47,255 nt of DNA, from NCBI GenBank assembly GCA_905182095.1, contig CAJJAQ010000211.1, forward strand, positions 1 through 47,255, given 5' to 3'. The position numbers were made by a program, and so were the translations under genes. Below are positions 40,621 through 47,255 of this stretch, piece after piece. Origin of the DNA: an uncultured Pseudomonadales bacterium (GTDB lineage Bacteria > Pseudomonadota > Gammaproteobacteria > Pseudomonadales > Azotimanducaceae). The stretch's first letter is position 1. Every line of letters starts with the position of its first letter. The notes below the pieces were generated by a model. That model had not been told where the DNA came from, searched no databases, and was given only the letters and a program-made list of their open reading frames with translations.

Positions 40621-41124
40621 CTAGAGACGTAACCGGTAGATATAAGACTCTTTGAACTGGTTCTTAGGGTTGGCAAATACATCCGTTCGCTGCATACCTA
40701 CAGCTTCGGCCAAAGACCAAGACGGCACATTATCCACAGCCATGTTTGCCACCAACTCACTAATCCCTTGCTGCTTGGCCCAGGCAATAGCACCACAAAC
40801 CGCCTCGCGCCCATAACCTTGCCGCCAAAAATTTTTGTCAATGATATAGCCCAAATCAAAAACGCTTTCTTCGAGTATTTGCGTGTGCACAATACCTACA
40901 TCTCCAATCAGCACGCCATCAGTCGTGCGACTACAGCGCCAGCGGGCACAGCCATGTATTGACGGAGCGCGCGCGCGTTGTAGCCAATCTTGAGCGTCTT
41001 GGGGGGTAAAAGGCTTGGGCCAATGACTCATGGTGGCCCCATCAGTCAATAAAGCGAAAAGCGCTGGCAGATCATCTTGCTGCCAGCGCGATAGGCTTAG
41101 TCGATCAGTCTGCCACACTGTCAT
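40621..41124 (-). CDS. GNAT-family N-acetyltransferase (RimJ/RimL type)
   Basis: A 167-residue acetyltransferase. TDRLSLSRWQQDDLPALFAL is the RimJ/L-type N-terminus; NFWRQGYGREAVCGAIAWAK has the acetyl-CoA pyrophosphate loop (Q/RxxGxG), and NVPSWSLAEAVGMQR the conserved Asn-Ser-Leu helix. The target may be a protein N-terminus, an amino acid or a drug; no clue here. ATG at 41124 overlaps the end of the MFS gene by 20 bp, so it is probably the last gene of the glcDEF-MFS operon. A longer frame from 41208 overlaps even more and is unlikely. Confidence 0.85.
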   Translation of the reverse strand: MTVWQTDRLSLSRWQQDDLPALFALLTDGATMSHWPKPFTPQDAQDWLQRARAPSIHGCARWRCSRTTDGVLIGDVGIVHTQILEESVFDLGYIIDKNFWRQGYGREAVCGAIAWAKQQGISELVANMAVDNVPSWSLAEAVGMQRTDVFANPKNQFKESYIYRLRL

Positions 41125-42406
41125 AGAGGGCCTGACGATCTCTTTCAAAACGCTTGCCCGCCATATAGAACATAGGGATGGCGAGCATTGAAATGGCAGT
41201 AAAGACAATCAACGTGATGGTATAAGGCTCTGGATGACCTTGCGAAATCATCCAATCTATAAAGTAACCGCCGCCGGTTACACCCAAACCTAAACCAACA
41301 AAGTTCAGCGAAAGAATATAGAAAGCTACTACCGTACCGCGAATTTGTGGCGGCACCAGTTCTTGTACCGTGGAGAAAGTTGGTCCATAAAAACAACCCA
41401 ACTGGAAATAGCCAGCAAATATACCCACCATAAAGAATATGGAGGTTGGGTCAGCAACTCGATAAGCCAAACCAATTGGGGTCAACACCAACATGATCCA
41501 GAACAAGAACATGGGTCTGCCCATGCCGGTTTTGCGCAAGAACATGTCACCACCAATGCCACCAAATAAATTGCCCAAAATGCCGCCAGTAAAAGCCAGC
41601 CAACCGCTGAGTTCAGCAATTTCTGTACGGTCAAAGCCGCGTTCCTGAACAAACCACAATTGTTCAAATACCGCTGCGCCAAGGATAAAGTGGAAGGCTA
41701 CGCCGCCAGCAACCGTCATGGCCAATGCAGGAGAGCGTACTAGCGCCTCCTTTAAGGTTGCCAAAATTTCTTTGACGCTGAGTTTTTCAACAGGAGAGGT
41801 GGCTTCCACTTCGTGGCGGCGCGGCGTTTCTTTCATAAAGTACATGACGATAGCCAGCAACAGTCCAATTCCACCCAGCGCATAAAAACAGCCACGCCAG
41901 CCGAGTATTGGCTCTAGATAGGCCACAACAAAGAGGCTTGTTGCCACCCCAATAGGTACGCCCATGTAGTACACGCCACTGGCAAAGCCCAGTCGCGAAG
42001 ATGGAAAGCGGTCTGCTAATAAGGACATGGAAGTTGGTGTCATAATAGATTCGCCGACACCAATAAAGAGCCGTGGAATAGCCAAACTAACAAAGCCTTT
42101 GGCCATGCCGGATATAGCGGTCAAAACGCTCCAAAGCGCAAGACCAACGGCAATAAGGCGGGTGCGGTTGACGCGGTCGGCTAACACGCCCATTGCCAAA
42201 CCTGCGACTGAATAGAAAACAATAAAGATCATGCCGGTAAGCCAACCAAACTGGGTATTGGTTAACCCCAGATCAGGCACGATCCAGTTGGCAAAGCTAG
42301 CCAACAATTGACGATCTACAAAGTTCATCACGTTGAGCAACGTGAGGAACATTAAAAAACCATAATCGCGTGCGGATGCACCTTCATTCTCTTCAGTCAC
42401 TTCCAT
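41105..42406 (-). CDS. MFS transporter, spinster-like, in the glycolate oxidase operon
   Basis: A 433-residue, twelve-helix MFS permease. NFVDRQLLASFANWIVPDLG in the first helix and GVLADRVNRTRLI (motif A) place it in the same branch as the partial gene at the left edge. ESIMTPTSMSLLADRFPSS and SGVYYMGVPIGVATS follow. GAGGGG sits just before ATG 42406; GTG at 42400 has better spacing and is an alternative. A far upstream start at 42523 would run back through glcF and is rejected. It follows glcF by 31 bp, so glycolate or a similar hydroxy acid is the natural guess, in place of the unrelated GlcA permease of E. coli. Confidence 0.88.
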   Translation of the reverse strand: MEVTEENEGASARDYGFLMFLTLLNVMNFVDRQLLASFANWIVPDLGLTNTQFGWLTGMIFIVFYSVAGLAMGVLADRVNRTRLIAVGLALWSVLTAISGMAKGFVSLAIPRLFIGVGESIMTPTSMSLLADRFPSSRLGFASGVYYMGVPIGVATSLFVVAYLEPILGWRGCFYALGGIGLLLAIVMYFMKETPRRHEVEATSPVEKLSVKEILATLKEALVRSPALAMTVAGGVAFHFILGAAVFEQLWFVQERGFDRTEIAELSGWLAFTGGILGNLFGGIGGDMFLRKTGMGRPMFLFWIMLVLTPIGLAYRVADPTSIFFMVGIFAGYFQLGCFYGPTFSTVQELVPPQIRGTVVAFYILSLNFVGLGLGVTGGGYFIDWMISQGHPEPYTITLIVFTAISMLAIPMFYMAGKRFERDRQALYDSVAD

Positions 42407-42437
42407 CCCCTCAGATGTTTCGAACCTAGAGATTAAA

Positions 42438-43667
42438 TTACTTGAGCATTTCGATCCAGTGTAATACTGGGCGAGACGTACCCGTAGCCAGATGGCTTTG
42501 ACAGCCAACATTGGCGGTAACAATGACCTGCGGATCTGCCGCCAACAGGTTCCCCAGTTTCAACTGTTTCAACGCTTCGCCGCGCGCATATTGCAACACC
42601 GAGTAGGTTCCTGCAGATCCGCAGCACAAATGACTGTCCGCAACAGGCACCAATGTATAGCCGGCATTTTCCAACAAGCCTTCAACCACACCGGTGATCT
42701 TTTGCCCGTGCTGCAAACTACAGGGCGGGTGCCATGCTATGGCCTGGCCCGGCTGCTTGGCCGCTAACGGTAAATTGGCCTGACTTAAATATTCGCTAAT
42801 GTCATAGGTCTTGGCAGAGAGCGCGTGCGCCCGATCAGCGTACTCAGGATCGTCCGCCAATATCCGAGCGTAATCCTTCACTGTGACACCACAGCCAGAG
42901 GCGGTGGAAATAATGCCTTCCACTCCTCCTTCCACTCCTTCTCCCACTCCTCCTTCCAAAAAGGGAAACAAAGCATCCACATTTCGCCGAATAGCAGCGT
43001 TCGCTTTTGTTGAATCACCCAGGTGTAGGTCAAGGGAACCACAGCAACCTTCTTCAGGAGTCGTGACAACGCCAATTCCGTGACCATCTAACAGCGTGAC
43101 CAAACCTTTATTCACTTCGCCGGTAGTGACTTGTTGCGCACAACCTTGCAGCAACAAAATCTTACGTGCATGGTTAGTCTGGCTGGGCTGGCTACTCAGC
43201 GTCTTACTGATCTGGGTCGGTACTTGGCTGGCTAAAGGTTTGGGCAGCAGCCACTTAAAGTAACGGCCAACATAGGACAGGGTGCGCAATATGCGGTGAT
43301 CAGGAATAAGCCACTGCAAAAATAGACGCGTCAAACCCGCAACGCCAGGACGTGTTGGGCCTAATTCTTCTCGAGCAATTTCAACCAATTCGCCGTAGGC
43401 CACACCGGAAGGACAAGTGGTTTCACAGGCCCGGCAGGTTAAACAACGATCTAAATGTTGGGTGGCTCTGGCTATATTCGTACCCTCTTCCAACAATTCT
43501 TTAATGAGATATATACGCCCTCGTGGCCCGTCTAACTCATCACCAGACAGTTGATAGGTTGGGCAGGTGGCATTACAAAAACCGCAATGCACACAGCTGC
43601 GTAAAATTTCGTCGGCGCGCTGACCCCGACTGGTGGCAATAAACTCTGGGGGAAAATTAGTCTGCAT
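42438..43667 (-). CDS. glcF: glycolate oxidase iron-sulfur subunit GlcF
   Basis: A 409-residue subunit that passes electrons from glycolate to the quinone pool. It carries two 4Fe-4S motifs, CVHCGFCNATCPTY (Cys25, 28, 31, 35) and CLTCRACETTCPSGV (Cys75, 78, 81, 85), followed by two CCG-type domains with GCAQQVTTGEV, EEGCCGSLDLHLG and DSHLCCGSAGTYSV. An unusual EGGVGEGVEGGVEG run, from a 12-bp DNA repeat, lies between the CCG domains. Its start overlaps the end of glcE by 11 bp. All expected cysteines are intact. Confidence 0.95.
   Translation of the reverse strand: MQTNFPPEFIATSRGQRADEILRSCVHCGFCNATCPTYQLSGDELDGPRGRIYLIKELLEEGTNIARATQHLDRCLTCRACETTCPSGVAYGELVEIAREELGPTRPGVAGLTRLFLQWLIPDHRILRTLSYVGRYFKWLLPKPLASQVPTQISKTLSSQPSQTNHARKILLLQGCAQQVTTGEVNKGLVTLLDGHGIGVVTTPEEGCCGSLDLHLGDSTKANAAIRRNVDALFPFLEGGVGEGVEGGVEGIISTASGCGVTVKDYARILADDPEYADRAHALSAKTYDISEYLSQANLPLAAKQPGQAIAWHPPCSLQHGQKITGVVEGLLENAGYTLVPVADSHLCCGSAGTYSVLQYARGEALKQLKLGNLLAADPQVIVTANVGCQSHLATGTSRPVLHWIEMLK
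42921..42956 (-). repeat. 12-bp in-frame tandem repeat in glcF
   Basis: Three units on the plus strand, CACTCCTCCTTC, CACTCCTTCTCC and CACTCCTCCTTC, encode EGGV-GEGV-EGGV in GlcF. In related proteins this loop, before ISTASGCG, is short, so the repeat appears to be an insertion. Confidence 0.9.
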
Positions 43668-44763
43668 GTTGCAGACTCATAGCGCTGCGGAAAATATTCT
43701 TGGGGTCAAAGGCGCGTTTCAGCTCATTCATATAGCGGCCCTGAACTGCATCAATTGGCATTTGCTCTCCCTTTGCCCAACACCACCCGCCAACACTTTT
43801 CGCATGCGCCTTAACTGCCGCTTCATCGGCATGCCGCAGCCAGCGCAAGCCACCCCCCCACTCAATAAGCAAATCTTCTGAGCTAAGCCAAGCACCAGGC
43901 AATGGCGCTGCACTTGGGACTACTAAGCGCCAAATCTTCTGAACGTCATCTTTTGGTTGAAAAAAGTCTACTCTGTGGTCACGAAGATCGGACCAAAAAG
44001 ATCCATCAACTGTCTGTTGCATGGTCTCACCGCCAAGGGCAAGTTTTGCCCCAGCTACACCACTGGCGTGACCAGCTAACCGGAGATACAAAACCCCGCC
44101 TTGCCAACAAGTGCCCTGCAAGGGCAAATTTTGCTGCGCCAAGCGCAAACATTTTTTTTGTGCTTGCTCGGCGGACATTTGAAAAACCAGCGTAACTTGT
44201 TCTTGCCAACGAGGGTGGACGCGAATACTAATGCTGGCCAATACGCCAAGGTTGCCCCAAGCGCCGGCCTGTAAACGAGACACATCGTAACCCGCCACAT
44301 TCTTCATCACCTGGCCGCCAAACTTTAAGTATTCGCCTTTGCCATTAACCAGTTCAACGCCCAAAATAGCATCGCGCACAGCGCCACTCCACGGGCGACC
44401 TGGGCCACTTAAGCCGGTAGCAACAACTCCGCCCAAGGTACCGCCAGCGTTATCGCCGACCATTACATCCGCTTTAACCGATTGGAATCTGGGGGGGTCG
44501 CAGGCAAGCATTTGATCTTCCGCTGCAAGCACACGATTAATTTCATCTAATGCTGTACCGGCTCGCGCGGTGATGACTAACTCTTCTGGCTGATAGGCCT
44601 GAATACCACTATGCCGCGTCACATCTAAGCGCTGAGTGTTATTCAAGTCGATCTCAGGAAGCCATGCACCTTTACTACCATGACCACAAATCACTAGACC
44701 CTGCTCAGCGGCGTAAGCGTTCTTAACAACTTCGGTGAATTGCGAACTTAAATCCCCAGACAT
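43657..44763 (-). CDS. glcE: glycolate oxidase FAD-binding subunit GlcE
   Basis: A 368-residue FAD-binding subunit of glycolate oxidase. VICGHGSKGAWLP is the first FAD motif, DPPRFQSVKADVMVGDNAGG, TLGGVVATGLSGPGRPWSGA and RDAILGVELVNGKG are the second half of the PCMH-type FAD domain, and VMKNVAGYDVSRLQAGAWG is typical of GlcE. The C-terminus is shorter than in GlcD, as in E. coli. The stop overlaps glcF by 11 bp, and its ATG shares one base with the glcD stop (TGATG), so the three subunits are tightly coupled. Confidence 0.94.
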   Translation of the reverse strand: MSGDLSSQFTEVVKNAYAAEQGLVICGHGSKGAWLPEIDLNNTQRLDVTRHSGIQAYQPEELVITARAGTALDEINRVLAAEDQMLACDPPRFQSVKADVMVGDNAGGTLGGVVATGLSGPGRPWSGAVRDAILGVELVNGKGEYLKFGGQVMKNVAGYDVSRLQAGAWGNLGVLASISIRVHPRWQEQVTLVFQMSAEQAQKKCLRLAQQNLPLQGTCWQGGVLYLRLAGHASGVAGAKLALGGETMQQTVDGSFWSDLRDHRVDFFQPKDDVQKIWRLVVPSAAPLPGAWLSSEDLLIEWGGGLRWLRHADEAAVKAHAKSVGGWCWAKGEQMPIDAVQGRYMNELKRAFDPKNIFRSAMSLQHAD

Positions 44764-46232
44764 CAGAAACGCTCCAGTTCAGGAAACGGCAAACGACCTT
44801 TGTGCACATGCATTCCACCCAACTCACCGCAGCGGGTCAGTGTTGGAATGCCCTTACCCGGATTTAAAATTCCGCTGGGGTCCATAGCATCTTTGATGCG
44901 AAAAAATTGATCCAACTCTTCTGCGGTGAATTGCACACACATGGTGTCTAGCTTCTCAACACCCACACCATGCTCACCAGTAACGGTGCCACCAGCAGCA
45001 ACACAACACCGCAAAATTTCACTACCCATAGCCATGGCGTGGTCAGTTTGCCCTGGCACATTGGCATCAAACAAAATAAGCGGGTGCAAATTACCATCAG
45101 CGGCATGAAAGACATTAGCCACAGCCAAATCATAGGCCTTAGATAAGGTGTCGATTTGGGTGAGCACTTGGGCCAGCTTATGCCGAGGAATAGTGCCATC
45201 CATACAAATATAGTCTGGTGACAATCGCCCTACCGCCGGGAACGCAGATTTCCGCCCCTTCCATAATCTAGCTTGAGTTTGCGCATCATCGGCCTGATCT
45301 ATTTGGTATGCGCCACAGGCTTGTAAATGACCTATCACTTGATGGGTCACCGCATCTAACTCAGCCGCAGCGCCGTCTAATTCAATAATCAAAATAGCGG
45401 CAGCATCTAGAGGATAGCCCGCGTGGGCAAACTGCTCGGCCGCTTCTACGGCTAGTTTGTCCATCATCTCCATGCCTGCGGGAATAATGCCCGCACCGAT
45501 AATACTGGCAACCGCATTTCCGGCATCCGTCACTTGTCTAAAACCAGCCAGAATCACAGACTTTTTCTCAGGCTCGGGTAACAGAGCAACCGTGACTTCC
45601 GTAACTATACCCAGCATGCCTTCAGAGCCGCAAAGCAACGCAAGCATATCTAAACCGGGGTTATCGTACAGTGCACCACCAATTTCCATTACATCGCCGT
45701 CACTTGTCAGCACTCGCACACCCAATACATTGTGCACTGTAAGGCCGTATTTTAAGCAATGTACTCCGCCGGCGTTCTCAGCGACGTTACCGCCAATGCT
45801 ACAAGCTATTTGCGAAGATGGGTCAGGCGCGTAATACATGCCATGGGGTTGAGCGGCTTGCGAGATAGCCAGGTTACGCACCCCGGGTTGCACCCGAGCG
45901 ACTCGATTGTCTACATCAATGTGGAGAATTTTGTTCATTTTCGACAGGCCCAATACTACGCCGTCGTTGTGAGGACGCGCGCCACCAGATAAGCCTGTAC
46001 CCGCACCTCGGGCAATAACCGATACTCCTTGTTCGCGGCAAATACGCATAATTGCCACCACCTGAGATTCTGTCTCGGGTAACACCACCACCCAAGGCAT
46101 TTCACGAATGACCGTAAGACCATCTGTTTCATAGGGTCTAAGGCCAGGGCCGTCAGTGATTAAACATTCAGAAGGCAGCAAGGATTGCAGTTGTTGCAAA
46201 ACCATCGCGTGATTTTTTGTATTTGAATTCAT
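44763..46232 (-). CDS. glcD: glycolate oxidase subunit GlcD
   Basis: A 489-residue FAD-dependent catalytic subunit that oxidises glycolate to glyoxylate. PWVVVLPETESQVVAIMRIC, ARGAGTGLSGGARPHNDGVV, YYAPDPSSQIACSIGGNVAE and NAGGVHCLKYGLTVHNVLGV make up the FAD domain. The cap ends with HAADGNLHPLILFD and GTVTGEHGVGVEK, the metal/active-site region. Length agrees with E. coli GlcD (499). ATG at 46232 is the probable start; a TTG at 46250 is also in frame. It is the first gene of glcD-glcE-glcF, with the promoter expected in 46233-46487. Confidence 0.95.
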   Translation of the reverse strand: MNSNTKNHAMVLQQLQSLLPSECLITDGPGLRPYETDGLTVIREMPWVVVLPETESQVVAIMRICREQGVSVIARGAGTGLSGGARPHNDGVVLGLSKMNKILHIDVDNRVARVQPGVRNLAISQAAQPHGMYYAPDPSSQIACSIGGNVAENAGGVHCLKYGLTVHNVLGVRVLTSDGDVMEIGGALYDNPGLDMLALLCGSEGMLGIVTEVTVALLPEPEKKSVILAGFRQVTDAGNAVASIIGAGIIPAGMEMMDKLAVEAAEQFAHAGYPLDAAAILIIELDGAAAELDAVTHQVIGHLQACGAYQIDQADDAQTQARLWKGRKSAFPAVGRLSPDYICMDGTIPRHKLAQVLTQIDTLSKAYDLAVANVFHAADGNLHPLILFDANVPGQTDHAMAMGSEILRCCVAAGGTVTGEHGVGVEKLDTMCVQFTAEELDQFFRIKDAMDPSGILNPGKGIPTLTRCGELGGMHVHKGRLPFPELERF

Positions 46233-46487
46233 GCTGGGATTATGCAGCAAATCAACCTTCGGACTAAGCTCAATTAAGCGCTTTCTCTAGACAATCCATG
46301 ACCAAAAATGCCGCCAAACCAATAAATAGGTCCCAATAGCTGGGCCAATTGGGTAAACCCTTGGCACAGAATAACGGACCGATCTCACTGGCTATAATAG
46401 CGCTAGCCAATTAATCTACCCCTAAGGTGCCACCCATCTTGGGGCTAGGGCGGTCGCTGCACATTGACCAAAACACGAGAGAAATGC

Positions 46488-46961
46488 ATGAGTATTGAAC
46501 AACGCATTAAAGATTTAGGCTTGATCTTGCCCAAACCCATGGATACAGCACACCTACCCTTTGACTTGGTCAGAATAGATGGCACGCACCTCTACCTATC
46601 CGGTCATGTACCCACCGACGCCGAAGGTAGAATGAGTAAAGTACTTGGTAAAGTGGGCGCAGAAATAGACCCCGAACAAGCCAAGCAAATTGCCAGACAG
46701 GTGGCACTAGGACTTATCGCCAGCATCAAGGCGAGTATTGGTAATTTGGATCGTGTTGCCAGTTGGCTGCGGGTTTTTGGTATGGTCAACACCGCACCCG
46801 GCTTCAATCAATTGCCGGGGGTCATCAATGGCTGCTCCGAGCTTATTTTGGAGGTCTTTGGCCCCGAGGTTGGCGCGCATAGTCGCTCAGCAGTGGGCAT
46901 GGCGGAACTACCCTTTAACGTACCTGTAGAAATAGAAGCAGAGGTCAGAATTAAATTATGA
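46488..46961 (+). CDS. RidA-family protein (YjgF/YER057c/UK114)
   Basis: A 157-residue member of the RidA superfamily, longer than classical RidA (about 128), and close to the type that starts [28 protein letters not shown] and the late [22 protein letters not shown] are the family signature; Arg133 stands where the imine-hydrolysing arginine of RidA lies, so deaminase activity toward reactive enamine/imine intermediates is possible. GAGAGAA precedes the ATG at 46488. It overlaps the dihydroorotase-like gene by 4 bp (ATGA), so both proteins are made together. Confidence 0.88.
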   Translation: MSIEQRIKDLGLILPKPMDTAHLPFDLVRIDGTHLYLSGHVPTDAEGRMSKVLGKVGAEIDPEQAKQIARQVALGLIASIKASIGNLDRVASWLRVFGMVNTAPGFNQLPGVINGCSELILEVFGPEVGAHSRSAVGMAELPFNVPVEIEAEVRIKL

Positions 46962-47255
46962 ATTATCAAATCGTCAATGCACGCATCGTTAATGAAGGCA
47001 CCATTACTGAAGGCAATGTTGTCATAGAAGGCGAACGCATAAAGGGCATTAATATCCCTGCACCTGAGAATTGCGAAACCATAGATGCCAAAGGCGCCTA
47101 CTTAATGCCGGGTATGATCGATGACCAAGTGCATTTTCGCGAGCCAGGCCTAGAACACAAAGGCACCATTGCCACAGAATCTGCTGCGGCAGTGGCGGGC
47201 GGCATTACCAGTTATATGGAGATGCCCAACTGTAATCCGCTGACTATTTCTCAAG
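46958..47255 (+). CDS. dihydroorotase-like amidohydrolase, partial (C-terminus outside window)
   Basis: The first 99 codons of an amidohydrolase, cut by the right edge. [20 protein letters not shown] and the beta-sandwich start are followed by [20 protein letters not shown] and [33 protein letters not shown] and MPN are dihydroorotase hallmarks. The first metal-binding His of the usual HxHxR is replaced by Gln (QVHFR); this [10 protein letters not shown] form occurs in a known class I dihydroorotase branch, as I recall in Bacteroidetes, so it is probably still functional. A short ATGA overlap couples it to the RidA gene. Confidence 0.85.
   Translation, partial: MNYQIVNARIVNEGTITEGNVVIEGERIKGINIPAPENCETIDAKGAYLMPGMIDDQVHFREPGLEHKGTIATESAAAVAGGITSYMEMPNCNPLTISQ

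Noticed and set aside
41105-42523. Longer form of the second MFS protein starting at 42523
   Set aside because: It would overlap glcF by 86 bp and the extra 39 residues do not resemble MFS proteins; ATG 42406 has a ribosome site.
45457-45834. 125-residue plus-strand open frame inside glcD
   Set aside because: Antisense shadow of a conserved FAD domain.

Overview
The window reads as chromosomal DNA of a free-living, probably marine, gammaproteobacterium. This is an inference from gene content: rluE, bifunctional PBP1B with a TPR lipoprotein beside it, a BarA-type hybrid kinase, glcDEF, a split-alpha pntAA-pntAB-pntB transhydrogenase, a TRAP transporter and a thiamine-regulated TonB receptor. 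I see no rRNA, tRNA, CRISPR, phage or transposase gene. Both ends are cut inside genes: an MFS transporter at the left and a dihydroorotase-like gene at the right.

Layout. 1-3 kb: MFS transporter with a nitroreductase, then rluE convergent with a second nitroreductase. 3-6 kb: the proton-translocating transhydrogenase operon. 6.3-9.3 kb: a translationally coupled TRAP transporter (dctP-dctQ-dctM). 9.5-14.4 kb: a hotdog-fold protein paired with a PurN-like formyltransferase, an inositol-monophosphatase-type (HisN-like) phosphatase, a MATE exporter and a PlsC-type acyltransferase. 14.5-19 kb: a two-gene phosphorelay operon in which a membrane-bound PAS-HK-REC-Hpt kinase is coupled to a soluble protein with the same layout but a degenerate kinase core. 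19-23 kb: a metallo-beta-lactamase-fold hydrolase, a FATP-type acyl-CoA ligase, a YihX-like HAD phosphatase and a small cysteine-cluster protein. 23-31 kb: four luciferase-like flavin/F420 oxidoreductases interspersed with a membrane-anchored SLT transglycosylase, a histidine phosphatase and an aminoglycoside-phosphotransferase-like kinase.

31-35.6 kb: glutaredoxin, a membrane-anchored DsbA, a TonB-dependent receptor preceded by a TPP riboswitch with a visible anti-Shine-Dalgarno switch, and a small outer-membrane beta-barrel. 35.9-40.5 kb: PBP1B, an LpoP-like TPR lipoprotein and an M48 lipoprotein protease, a cell-envelope block. 40.6-46.2 kb: glcD-glcE-glcF followed by an MFS permease and a GNAT acetyltransferase, a glycolate oxidation operon with a possible uptake protein. 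46.5 kb to the end: a RidA-family protein overlapping a dihydroorotase-like gene.

The strongest leads are the active/degenerate kinase pair at 14.5-18.7 kb, the three-way RNA switch ahead of the TonB receptor at 34.57-34.81 kb, the LLM oxidoreductase cluster, and 12-bp tandem repeats that recur in frame inside four unrelated genes. All functions are assigned by reading motifs and context; no database search was run.
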